Assembly (NCBI GenBank): GCA_015228975.1
Contig: JADGCN010000016.1
Span: forward strand, 1-43,519
DNA length: 43,519 nucleotides
Direction of reading: 5' to 3'
Origin: Magnetococcales bacterium
GTDB lineage: Bacteria > Pseudomonadota > Magnetococcia > Magnetococcales > UBA8363
Shown here piece by piece: positions 17,263 through 25,227 of this stretch. The notes beneath the pieces are model-generated. The model worked only from the letters and a program-made list of their open reading frames with translations, did not search any database and was not told the DNA's origin. Within the stretch, counting starts at the first letter, position 1, and each line of letters opens with the position of its first letter. Both the position numbers and the translations under genes were made by a program.

Positions 17263-19641
17263 ATGCAATCACCATTGGCCATGCTGAAGGATCCAATCGA
17301 TTCCTATCTCAAGAGAATACTCGCCAGTGAACCGACACGAACACGGCGTTATATTTTTCCCATCCTATTCGTTTCATTGGCAATGGCGCTACGCATGGTG
17401 ATCGGACCGCCTGAAGCGGGCCTCCGCTTTCTGACGTTTTTCCCTGCCATAGCCTTCTCCGCCCTGTTGGGTGGATTCGGCTCAGGAATACTCGCAACCT
17501 TCCTGGGGGCCTTGGCCGAGAGCTATTTCATCCCGCCTTATGGTTCTTTTAATATTATCGTTAGCTTCGGAAAGATTTTCAATATCCTTATATTCATTTT
17601 CGATGGGGTATTCTTCTGCATCATCATGGCCGGCATGCGGCGGTTTTACCTGGAATCACAACATAAAATAAATGAACTCAACACGTTGATCAAAACCATA
17701 CCCGATATGGTCTGGGTCAAGGATCCCGAGGGGATTTATCGCAATTGCAACAGTGCCACCGAACGTTTCCTGGGCAGGCCCGCTTCCGAGATCGTCGGCA
17801 AGACGGATCAGGAACTATTCGACGCCGAAATCGCCCGAAAATTCCGGGAAACCGACCGGGAATGCATCCACTTGCGAGACCAGATCACCTACGAAGTCAA
17901 AGTTTTCAGCGCTGAAAACCAGGATTTCATCCTTCGGGAAACCATCAAGGTACCTTTGATTGCCGACTCGGGCCAGCTCCTGGGGGTATTGGGCATTGGA
18001 CGCGACATCTCCCAACGTCGGCACATGGAAGAGACCCTCAAAAACAATCAGACGGAGATGCAAAGCCGCATCCACGACTATAAGGTTACGGAAAAATTGC
18101 TCATAGATGCGTTAAGCGAACTGAAAGAAAATAAAAATACTTTGCAGGCGATCATTGAGTCGGCCCTGGATGCGATCATCACGATTGATGATCAAGGGAC
18201 CATCCTGAGTTTCAACCCGGCTGCGGAAAAACTGTTCGGCTATGCCGCTACAGAAGTTTGGGGTCAGGAAATGGCCCCATTGATCATTCCCCCCGAGCAA
18301 CGCGATGCCCATCGCCAAGCTTTGGCACAGTTCAAACCGGGACAACAGGGTGCGAATCTCCAGGGGAAACGATTGACCATCACGGGCCTATGTGCCGATG
18401 GTCATTCGGTTGATCTCGAGATGGCGGTCGTACCCATTGTTGCCCAAGGCAAGCTCACGTTTACCGGGTTCATCCGTGACATCACGGAATTCAAAGAATT
18501 GGTCAACTCACTGCGTGACACCCTGACGGTCGCCGAATCGGCCAATCGTACCAAAAGCGAGTTTTTGGCCAATATGAGCCATGAAATGCGCTCGCCCATG
18601 AACGCCATCATCGGCATGACCGAGTTGGTGCTGCAATCGGACACGTTTCCCGAATCGCTACGGGAATATCTGGAAATCGTTCGGCACTCCTCGGAAGCGC
18701 TGCTCGAAGTCATCAATAACATCCTCGACCTCACCAAGATGGAAGCTGGGCAATTGTATTTGCAGGAAACCCGATTCAGTGTGGTGGAACAGATTGCGGA
18801 AGTATGTGACACGATGGCCGTCAACGCCCAACGCAAAGGATTGCACCTGTCCTGTTGCATTGAAAAAAACGTCACTTATGAAGGCCAGGATTTGTTGGGG
18901 GATCCGCAGCGGGTTCGGCAAATCGTGATCAACCTGATCACCAATGCCATTAAATTTACCCAATCGGGAGAAATCGTTGTGCGAGTGGCATTGCTCGACA
19001 CCCCTGACAATGATCACCGTGTTGGCGTCCATATTACGGTTGCCGATTCCGGCATTGGCATCCCAGAAACCAAGATTGTATCCATTTTCCAACCGTTTAC
19101 CCAGGCGGATGGTTCCTCTACCCGCCGGTTTGGCGGAACCGGCCTGGGATTGACCATCACCAAGCATCTGGTTCACATGATGGGCGGTCATGTGCGTGTG
19201 GACAGCCGCGAGGGTCAGGGTTCGGTCTTTCACGCAACCGTTTATTTGAAACGTGCCCGTGAGACGCCGGAAAATGGGATCCAAGTTCCAAAAACCGCCC
19301 CCCGGTCGAGTCAAACGCCTGCACGTGTAGCCCCGGTTATCGCCGTTACCGAAACCGTCCAAACCAGCCGGAATACCTTGCTTGAGGTGTTACCCGAGCG
19401 ATGCAACAGCCTGAAAAACTTCCTGCACCTGGAATCCCTGCCTGACGCCTTGCGGGAACTGCAATGGATTGCGGAAACGGCGGTTAGTCTGGGGGCCGCA
19501 CGAATAAAAACCCGAGCGATTCGTTTGAAGGGCAAAGTGGAGATGAAAGATTGGGAGGGGGCGAGAACGGTTCTTAATGACCTTTTGCCCGAACTGCATC
19601 GATTTCGGCGGGACCTGGGCGAGGTGGAACCGGGGACATGA
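17263..19641 (+). CDS. Membrane PAS-sensor hybrid-like histidine kinase with degenerate Hpt-like tail
   Basis: A 792-aa kinase. Residues about 30-125 are a DUF4118-type (KdpD-like) four-helix membrane region. Two PAS domains follow (about 140-255 and 295-415), then HisKA with His440 in SHEMRSP, and HATPase_c with Asn561, ADSGIGIP (Asp595) and GGTGLGL (624-630). The last about 80 residues (706-783) resemble an Hpt domain, but the phosphorylatable His of the AHxLKG motif is replaced by Gln734. No receiver domain is present and no response regulator gene is adjacent. ATG 17263 has GAAGGAAG upstream; an upstream start would add 17 residues. It is divergent from the lyase operon and might sense a signal linked to it, which is inference. 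Confidence 0.88.
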   Translation: MQSPLAMLKDPIDSYLKRILASEPTRTRRYIFPILFVSLAMALRMVIGPPEAGLRFLTFFPAIAFSALLGGFGSGILATFLGALAESYFIPPYGSFNIIVSFGKIFNILIFIFDGVFFCIIMAGMRRFYLESQHKINELNTLIKTIPDMVWVKDPEGIYRNCNSATERFLGRPASEIVGKTDQELFDAEIARKFRETDRECIHLRDQITYEVKVFSAENQDFILRETIKVPLIADSGQLLGVLGIGRDISQRRHMEETLKNNQTEMQSRIHDYKVTEKLLIDALSELKENKNTLQAIIESALDAIITIDDQGTILSFNPAAEKLFGYAATEVWGQEMAPLIIPPEQRDAHRQALAQFKPGQQGANLQGKRLTITGLCADGHSVDLEMAVVPIVAQGKLTFTGFIRDITEFKELVNSLRDTLTVAESANRTKSEFLANMSHEMRSPMNAIIGMTELVLQSDTFPESLREYLEIVRHSSEALLEVINNILDLTKMEAGQLYLQETRFSVVEQIAEVCDTMAVNAQRKGLHLSCCIEKNVTYEGQDLLGDPQRVRQIVINLITNAIKFTQSGEIVVRVALLDTPDNDHRVGVHITVADSGIGIPETKIVSIFQPFTQADGSSTRRFGGTGLGLTITKHLVHMMGGHVRVDSREGQGSVFHATVYLKRARETPENGIQVPKTAPRSSQTPARVAPVIAVTETVQTSRNTLLEVLPERCNSLKNFLHLESLPDALRELQWIAETAVSLGAARIKTRAIRLKGKVEMKDWEGARTVLNDLLPELHRFRRDLGEVEPGT

Positions 19642-19677
19642 TGGATTCCGGAATGGAGGCCAAATGGGATCCGTAAA

Positions 19678-19707
19678 ACCCGCCTATGCCCGACAAGGGA
19701 GGCGGGT
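19678..19707 (+). terminator. Hairpin after the sensor kinase, possible terminator
   Basis: ACCCGCCT pairs with AGGCGGGT around a 14-nt loop, 37 bp after the kinase stop. Only CTTAAC follows, not a T-run, so intrinsic termination would be weak. Confidence 0.4.
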
Positions 19708-19770
19708 CTTAACGTAAACATTCAGGAATTCTGGAGTTAAACCGCAGCTATCTTGGAATGTGCAGTTATT

Positions 19771-19850
19771 GTCATCCCCGCGAAAGCGGGGATCCAGAGA
19801 ACCTTCCTACTTTCCCTGACTTTCTGGATTCCCGCTTTCGCGGGAATGAC
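19771..19850. repeat. Short palindromic repeat pair (GCGAAAGC core)
   Basis: An 80-bp element made of two inverted copies of a hairpin unit. It begins GTCATCCCCGCGAAAGCGGG and ends with the inverse, finishing in GGGAATGAC. Each unit is itself a small palindrome around GCGAAAGC/GCTTTCGC. The same unit forms the centre of the MITEs at 35944-36111 and 43134-43302. It may also stop transcripts entering from the convergent gene at 19892. Confidence 0.85.
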
Positions 19851-19891
19851 GCAGGAAAACTACGTTTCCCGTGTTGATTGCGGTTTAATAA

Positions 19892-20374
19892 CTAATACTG
19901 ACGGTTATAACGTTGGTGTTGCTCGTGACGTTCGCCACGGGGAATGCCCGATTTAAGGATCAGTTCGTCGCCCATTTTCACGATGGTGGATGAATTGCTG
20001 CGATCACAGCGGCGACGTTCACCGTCACCAACGGCCACGTTGATGTCCCCCTCAATGCGCACGCGGCCGCTGTGACCGTAGATCCGCACTTTCACCCGGG
20101 GGTGGCTTTTGTAAAAGCGACAGGTGAACGGATAAAACTCTCCAGGCTGGATGGTAGCGCTGGCGCTACACTGTTCCTTTCTCCCCCGTTCCCCGATCCA
20201 GGTTACGGAAACCTCTCTGGAGCCATGGTCCCGGTTGAAGATGCAGGCAACCCATTCCGCCCCCTCTTCACGATCATAAGCGGCGGCTGTCGGGATGTTT
20301 GAAAAAGAGGCCACCAAGGCCAGGAGGCCGGTCGCCATCCAAGCCCTTCCGGTAACATTTTTTTTATTGAACAT
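19892..20374 (-). CDS. Hypothetical secreted cysteine-containing protein
   Basis: I do not recognise this 160-aa protein. It has a classical Sec signal peptide: basic MFNKKNVTGR, a hydrophobic core and a likely cleavage after TAAA. The mature part has four cysteines, alternating beta-like segments (REVSVTWIGERG, RVKVRIYGHSGRVRIEG) and a basic tail rich in His, Gln and Arg. This suggests a small periplasmic or secreted beta-rich domain with two disulfides. ATG 20374 has AAGGAG 6 nt upstream; an earlier start would give no signal peptide at the N-terminus. It stands alone and converges on the sensor kinase. Confidence 0.6.
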   Translation of the reverse strand: MFNKKNVTGRAWMATGLLALVASFSNIPTAAAYDREEGAEWVACIFNRDHGSREVSVTWIGERGRKEQCSASATIQPGEFYPFTCRFYKSHPRVKVRIYGHSGRVRIEGDINVAVGDGERRRCDRSNSSTIVKMGDELILKSGIPRGERHEQHQRYNRQY

Positions 20375-21170
20375 TCCTTTCTCCTTCCAGTTTCGTTGCA
20401 GTCGGCAACTCCGACCAACCGTCTTCCAGGCTACCATTGGAAGGGATCATTGGACAGGTCTTATCGCAATCTTGGGACAAATTTTCAGGGATAACGGTAC
20501 CTTTTACACGTCCAGGTAGTCACCCTATCCAGTCGGTGCATGGGGTGATTAGGATGGGGTGAATATGGCATAAATACAGAATTAATATTTATTTGCAGCA
20601 GATGCAAAGATGAGGCTTGCCTTCTCATGTTTAAATCGTATTAAAAATAAATAGATGATGAAATATCTATTCGTAAAGATCCGTCCGCATCATGTTTCCA
20701 ATAATAACTTATTCGCCAATTGTTTATATTAAATTTATAAATATTTTATGAATTTTTAATATAATGTTTATACAAAATTAATTCAATATTTATGCTAAAT
20801 TTATATTGAAATTATTTGTAACAATTTGAAATTATTAATAATTATTTAATAAAGTTGGGTTGGGAAAGCCTTGCACAGGCTTTCCATGTAACGCCTGTCA
20901 ATGTCATTTTAATATTCTAATTAATTTTCAATATATTGATAAAATACTGCCTGGATCATAGCCAAACATGCAGAAATTGTGTTGACAGACATATCGGCGT
21001 TTGTGGTACCTTCTCGCGGTTAATATTTCTGTATGTTTGACGATAATTTTGTGTCAACAGAACTGTATTTTCCATAAAGACAATGGCGCTGTCCTGGAAA
21101 TGAAAATATATTTTTTATATATATTCCAATATATTATCGTTATGTTCCCTCTCAACCAAGGTAGCTTGAC
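20375..21170. promoter_or_regulatory. AT-rich intergenic island before the first Na+ cassette
   Basis: About 800 bp with no supported gene. From about 20570 to 20960 the DNA is strongly AT-rich, unlike its flanks. One hairpin, GGAAAGCC-TTGCACA-GGCTTTCC, lies at 20863-20885. A good -35 box, TTGACA, is at 20992-20997, with TACCTT 19 bp later as a poor -10. The antiporter gene start has AAGGT about 9 nt upstream, in a stretch that is repeated before the second cassette. Confidence 0.35.
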
Positions 21171-22529
21171 ATGAAACGCGCTTTTCTTCTTTTTCTGGCT
21201 CTGGCCTTGATACCCGTCACAGCCTGGGCCGAACCCGCCGCAGCGGTCGCAGGTGGGCCGTCCTTGTTTGGTATCCCCCTGGATTTCATCCTTTTCGCCC
21301 TGGTTTTGTTGGGGGTGGCCCTGTTCAGCGAAAACACGCTGCAGGTGGGCCTGATTGGCGCTACGACCATCGTCCTTTATAAAGTCTTTTTTGCCGGTTT
21401 CAAATATGGCACGGGCTTGGCGGGTTTGGGACTGCATTTTCAACACGAATGGGTCACCCTGGCCAACCTGTTTTGCCTGCTCATGGGCTTTGCCTTGTTG
21501 TCCAATCATTTTGAACAAAGCAAGGTTCCCGAGATCCTGCCCCGTTTCATTCCGGGGGGATGGATGGGCGGCTTCGTCCTCTTGGCCATGGTATTTGTTC
21601 TCTCCAGCTTTCTGGATAACATCGCCGCCGCTTTGATCGGTGGTGCCGTCGCCAGGACGGTGTTTCGTGGCAAGGTGCATATCGGTTATCTGGCCGCCAT
21701 CGTCGCCGCGTCCAATGCGGGCGGATCGGGAAGCGTGGTCGGTGATACCACCACCACCATGATGTGGATCGCCGGCATCAGCCCCAGTGCCGTGTTTCAC
21801 GCCTATGCGGGTGCGTTGATCGCCTTGTTCATCTGTGGCATCCCCGCAGCACGGCAACAAGACAAATATTCCCCCATCAGCGTGTCTCATGGCGAATCCG
21901 TCCAGGTTGATGTCGCCCGGGTTGGTCTGGTTGCCTTCATCCTCGTTGTTGCCGTCGTGGTCAACATGGTGGTCAACCTGAAATTTAACGAAATCTCCGA
22001 TACCTTCCCCTTCATTGGCGTTGGTGTCTGGGCTGCCATCCTGGTCTCCATTCCGGTGCGCCAACCCGAATGGAAAATCATGCCGGAAACCTTCAAGGGG
22101 AGCATCTTCCTGCTTTCACTGGTTTTGTGCGCCTCGCTGATGCCCGTGGAAAAGCTCCCCACCGCTTCCTGGCCGGTCGCCATGGGGCTGGGCTACGTTT
22201 CGGCGGTGTTTGACAATATTCCCTTGACGGCGCTGGCCATTAAACAAGGTGGGTACGACTGGGGGGCGCTGGCCTATTCCGTGGGTTTCGGTGGCTCGAT
22301 GATCTGGTTTGGTTCCTCGGCGGGCGTCGCCCTGACCAACATGTTTCCTGAAGCCAAGTCGGTCGGCAAATGGGTCAAGGACGGCTATCATGTGACGATT
22401 GCCTACACCATCGGATTTTTCGTTCTTCTGGCCCTGGTGGGTTGGCACCCGTCCACAGATCGGTATCATTCCGATGGCGGCGCACCGGCGGTACAAAGCC
22501 AGACAACAACACCGGCTTCCGGTCATTGA
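21171..22529 (+). CDS. NhaD-type Na+/H+ antiporter-like membrane protein, copy A
   Basis: A 452-aa member of the ion transporter superfamily. A cleavable-looking leader (MKRAFLLFLALAL to TAWA) is followed by about a dozen membrane helices. Two inverted halves each carry a NhaD-like loop: FLDNIAAAL plus SNAGGSGSVVGDTTTTMMW (about residues 145-200) and FDNIPLTALAIK plus GFGGSMIWFGSSAGVA (about 346-385). NhaD exchanges Na+ or Li+ for H+. It opens a cassette with OadG- and OadB-like genes, which suggests coupling of Na+ flows. A near-identical paralogue is at 25228-26580. A short hydrophilic tail ends the protein. Exact ion or solute is not proven; ArsB or citrate carriers are relatives. Confidence 0.82.
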   Translation: MKRAFLLFLALALIPVTAWAEPAAAVAGGPSLFGIPLDFILFALVLLGVALFSENTLQVGLIGATTIVLYKVFFAGFKYGTGLAGLGLHFQHEWVTLANLFCLLMGFALLSNHFEQSKVPEILPRFIPGGWMGGFVLLAMVFVLSSFLDNIAAALIGGAVARTVFRGKVHIGYLAAIVAASNAGGSGSVVGDTTTTMMWIAGISPSAVFHAYAGALIALFICGIPAARQQDKYSPISVSHGESVQVDVARVGLVAFILVVAVVVNMVVNLKFNEISDTFPFIGVGVWAAILVSIPVRQPEWKIMPETFKGSIFLLSLVLCASLMPVEKLPTASWPVAMGLGYVSAVFDNIPLTALAIKQGGYDWGALAYSVGFGGSMIWFGSSAGVALTNMFPEAKSVGKWVKDGYHVTIAYTIGFFVLLALVGWHPSTDRYHSDGGAPAVQSQTTTPASGH

Positions 22530-22643
22530 AACCTCGGGGTCGTACGTCCATGACCGGTTTCATAATTCCAAACACCGACCTCTCGGGCAATGGGTCCATG
22601 CGGGAAATCAGGTCTATTTTAATGCAAAGCAAGGGAGTCCACT

Positions 22644-22769
22644 ATGTTGCACACGGTGATCATGAAATCTTTATACGCGTATCTTTTGTTGATGGTCATC
22701 TCCTTCTTCGTAGCAGTGGTCATCAAGGTCATCGTTGCCATGTTTGATCAAGCGGCGGAGAAGAAATGA
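22644..22769 (+). CDS. 41-aa single-helix membrane protein, short paralogue of the OadG-like gene
   Basis: A small gene starting at ATG 22644 with GGGAG about 7 nt upstream and ending at TGA 22767-22769. The product has one membrane helix (about residues 10-34) and a charged end (FDQAAEKK). It aligns almost throughout with the first 41 residues of the next gene (MLHxVIMKSLYAYLLL start) but lacks the linker and C-terminal domain. It is present only in copy A. It is either a remnant of an internal duplication or a functional short subunit; the intact frame and good RBS favour expression. Confidence 0.65.
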   Translation: MLHTVIMKSLYAYLLLMVISFFVAVVIKVIVAMFDQAAEKK

Positions 22770-22879
22770 CACCTCAAACGGGAATGTAAGGCATTGTACC
22801 TTGTGGAAACAGCCCGGCTTGATCGGATCACCATGGTGGAATGCCTAAGAAGTTTGGCTTATTTAGTAAAGGAGTTCCA

Positions 22880-23227
22880 ATGTTGCATCAAGTCATCATG
22901 AAATCGTTGTATGCCTACTTATTGCTTGCCGTAATTTCATTTTTTGTAGCCGTTGTCATCAAAATCATCGTCAGCATGTTCGACCGCGCCGCTGATAAAA
23001 ATGAATCGTCGTCCGGGGGCGGCGTTCCGGCCGCATCCACTCCGGTATCATCTCCGGCGTCCGCCAATATCAAAGGCATACCCACCCACCATCTATTGGC
23101 CATTATTTCAGCGGCGCAAATGGTCGCTGGCGGGCGCATCGTCAGAATCGACGAGACCGATGAAAACAGGAGCTGGACCACAATCGGTCGTTCGCAACAC
23201 TTGGCGTCCCACGATGTCCGCCGATGA
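22880..23227 (+). CDS. OadG-like gamma/delta subunit of a Na+-translocating decarboxylase, copy A
   Basis: A 115-aa protein with one N-terminal helix (about 10-34), a Ser/Pro/Ala linker (about 45-65) and a small C-terminal domain: IPTHHLLAIISAAQMVAGGRIVRI then SWTTIGRSQHLASHDVRR. That tail resembles the end of OadG-type and methylmalonyl-CoA decarboxylase delta subunits, which anchor the complex and in OadG bind Zn2+ through His. ATG 22880 follows AAAGGAG with 5 nt; a start 13 codons upstream is not supported. It is 89 bp ahead of the OadB-like gene. No alpha subunit is nearby, so its binding partner is unknown. Confidence 0.72.
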   Translation: MLHQVIMKSLYAYLLLAVISFFVAVVIKIIVSMFDRAADKNESSSGGGVPAASTPVSSPASANIKGIPTHHLLAIISAAQMVAGGRIVRIDETDENRSWTTIGRSQHLASHDVRR

Positions 23228-23316
23228 GCTGCCAACCCGTGGGCAAAATGGATGTTACAAATGGGCCAATCTGATCGAGTCGTATAACGTTACATCGTGT
23301 ACCAGGAGGAGTAGCA

Positions 23317-24558
23317 GTGGACATTAACATATTGGATCTGTTTCAAGGCATCAGTACGCTGGTGTCCTCGTTCCACACCCAGCCAGAGATTGCCTGGGCC
23401 CGTATTTTTCTTATGGGCCTCGGTTGTGTGTTGATTTATCTGGGGCATAAAGGGGTGCTGGAACCCCTGTTGATGGTGCCCATGGGTTTGGGCATGTCGG
23501 CGGTCAATGCTGGTGTGATGTTCGTCCCACCCTCGATGAATCTGCCCCAACAGGGTGACAAAGGTACCCTGTTCCTCAATCCGTTGATTTCCGAGGGTGA
23601 AAAGCTGACCTATATACTCCAGGTCGATTTTTTACAGCCCATTTACATCTTCACCTTCTCCAACGGTTTGATCGCCTGCCTGGTGTTCATGGGGATCGGC
23701 TCCTTGCTGGATGTCGGTTATGTGATGCGGCGCCCGTTTGAGAGCATGTTTCTCGCTGTTTGCGCCGAGCTGGGAACCATCGTCGTCTACCCCCTCGGGG
23801 TCGCTCTCGGCTTGCCCGAAGGAGCCGCAGCCGCAACTTCAACCATTGGTGGCGCTGATGGTCCCATGGTGCTGTTCTCCTCTCTCATGCTGGCCCCGGA
23901 TATCTTCGTCCCCATCACCGTAGTCGCCTACCTCTATCTCGGTTTAACTTACGGTGGCTATCCCTACCTGATCAAATTGCTGGTGCCGAAAAGCATTCGT
24001 GGTACGCCCATGCCCATTGAACCACCTTCCAAGATTTCTCCCGACCAAAAAATGGTGTTCGCTGTCATCACCTGCGTCCTGTTGTGTCTGTTGTTTCCGG
24101 TAGCCGCGCCCCTGTTCCTTTCGGTGTTTTTGGGAGTTTTGGTGCGTGAAGCGGGGCTCAAGGATTTTCATACCCTGTTTTCCAATACCGTGCTGTACGG
24201 TGCCACCTTCTTTTTGGGACTGGTCCTGGGGATTTTGTGTGAAGCGGCCACCATCATGAACCCGGTCGTGTTTCGTTTGCTGGTCCTCGGCGTGACAGCT
24301 TTGACCATCTCGGCCATCGGTGGCATCATCGGCGGTTACATCCTTTATTTCTACTATGGCAAAAAATACAACCCCCTGATTGGTTTGGCAGGGGTTAGCT
24401 GCGTCCCCACCTGTGCCAAGGTGGCGCAAAAAAGCGCCAATGAGGCCAATCCAGAGTGTATGATCCTGCCCCAGTCCCTGGGATCCAATGTCAGCGGCGT
24501 GATCACCACCGCCATCCTCGCCGCCATTCTCATCGCCATGGTGGGACCCATCAAATAA
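23317..24558 (+). CDS. OadB-like beta subunit of a Na+-translocating decarboxylase, copy A
   Basis: A 413-aa polytopic membrane protein of the OadB/GcdB/MadB family, which couples decarboxylation of carboxybiotin to Na+ export. Asp181 in TIGGADGP corresponds to Asp203 of Klebsiella OadB. Tyr207, Asn352, Gly356 and Ser361 match Tyr229, Asn373, Gly377 and Ser382 by spacing. The residue at the Arg389 position is Lys368. An N-terminal extension of about 30 residues and a loop with PPSMNLPQQGDKGT are less typical. GTG 23317 is preceded by AGGAGG. A terminator hairpin follows 55 bp after the stop. Function as a pump needs an alpha subunit and biotin protein, neither of which is here. Confidence 0.85.
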   Translation: MDINILDLFQGISTLVSSFHTQPEIAWARIFLMGLGCVLIYLGHKGVLEPLLMVPMGLGMSAVNAGVMFVPPSMNLPQQGDKGTLFLNPLISEGEKLTYILQVDFLQPIYIFTFSNGLIACLVFMGIGSLLDVGYVMRRPFESMFLAVCAELGTIVVYPLGVALGLPEGAAAATSTIGGADGPMVLFSSLMLAPDIFVPITVVAYLYLGLTYGGYPYLIKLLVPKSIRGTPMPIEPPSKISPDQKMVFAVITCVLLCLLFPVAAPLFLSVFLGVLVREAGLKDFHTLFSNTVLYGATFFLGLVLGILCEAATIMNPVVFRLLVLGVTALTISAIGGIIGGYILYFYYGKKYNPLIGLAGVSCVPTCAKVAQKSANEANPECMILPQSLGSNVSGVITTAILAAILIAMVGPIK

Positions 24559-24612
24559 CGGAAACATTCCTCGATTCAATTCCTCGGATCACCCGTCATC
24601 GGGTGTCCAATC

Positions 24613-24641
24613 AAGGCCGCTCTCACAGCGGCCTTTTTTTT
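24613..24641 (+). terminator. Rho-independent terminator after cassette A
   Basis: AAGGCCGCT-CTCAC-AGCGGCCTT followed by about eight T. It lies 55 bp after the OadB-like stop. A related hairpin ends cassette B. Confidence 0.93.
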
Positions 24642-25227
24642 ATGGTACTCCCCTACGTCCATGCGATCGCCTCCGGGTCAACGATTTTTTCCACATCACT
24701 ATTTTGCAAATTGTGGGCTTCAAAGGATTTTCCGCAGCGTCATCCCTGGAGGACGCGGAAATCCAGAGGATACGAATCCTGAACTACACATTAGAATTGA
24801 TAGAAATAAAGATATCTAATTTTATTATAAATTTTACATAAAAATTCGGCCTGTATACAATCCTATTATAAAACAATATATTAAAAAAATAGGGCCTGGA
24901 TGTTATCGATACCTTTCTGGACCGCCCCGGTGGCGGGATAGGAACACAATCCAGGCGTTTATAATATTTTTATTATTATAATTCAATATCTTAGACTCAT
25001 AATTCAGAGGGGATACCCCTGACGGTGCATTGAAGATAAGGTAAATTTACTGTACAGTGCGCGCAAGAATTGGGGTAACCAGACGGAGCTCCCTTTGATT
25101 TGTTATTAAAATAGTATCAAGAAACTTATGTCTCCATTATGTGTGGTACCTATCCGGTATAGTGCCATTATTCAGTATAAAATCAACATGTTGTTGTTAT
25201 TCTTCCCCTCAACCAAGGTAGCTTGAC
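24642..25227. promoter_or_regulatory. AT-rich intergenic island before cassette B
   Basis: A 586-bp region without a supported gene between the terminator of cassette A and the antiporter of cassette B. It is AT-rich between about 24785 and 25000 like the island before cassette A, but the two regions do not align except for the last about 30 bp (CTCAACCAAGGTAGCTTGAC). So the duplication boundary lies close to the start codon, and the two copies may be controlled differently. Confidence 0.5.
24894..24956 (+). other. Candidate structured RNA element upstream of cassette B
   Basis: GCCTGGAT (24894-24901) pairs with ATCCAGGC (24949-24956). Inside, TATC (24904-24907) can pair with GATA (24937-24940) and CCGCC (24922-24926) with GGCGG (24932-24936), leaving a 14-nt bulge on the 5' side. 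This GC-rich 63-nt island sits in very AT-rich DNA 270 bp before the antiporter start, and an AT-rich tail follows. It may be a leader structure, a small RNA or a leftover hairpin. No known riboswitch consensus was recognised. Confidence 0.35.

Noticed and set aside
17024-17296. 90-codon open frame on the minus strand in the divergent control region
   Set aside because: It overlaps the dyads and the start of the sensor kinase, has no RBS of note and no recognisable domain; treated as chance.
17263-19641. Sensor kinase as regulator of the Na+ cassettes
   Set aside because: It is oriented toward them but separated by a convergent gene and repeats; no sequence feature links it to those promoters.
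19771-19850. CRISPR-like repeats because of repeated GCGAAAGC units
   Set aside because: Units are inverted, only two per site, and without regular spacers; they are palindromic repeats, not an array.
21054-22064. 336-codon open frame antisense to the antiporter
   Set aside because: Antisense to a conserved transporter, low-complexity Gly/Asp/Gln-rich product and no RBS.
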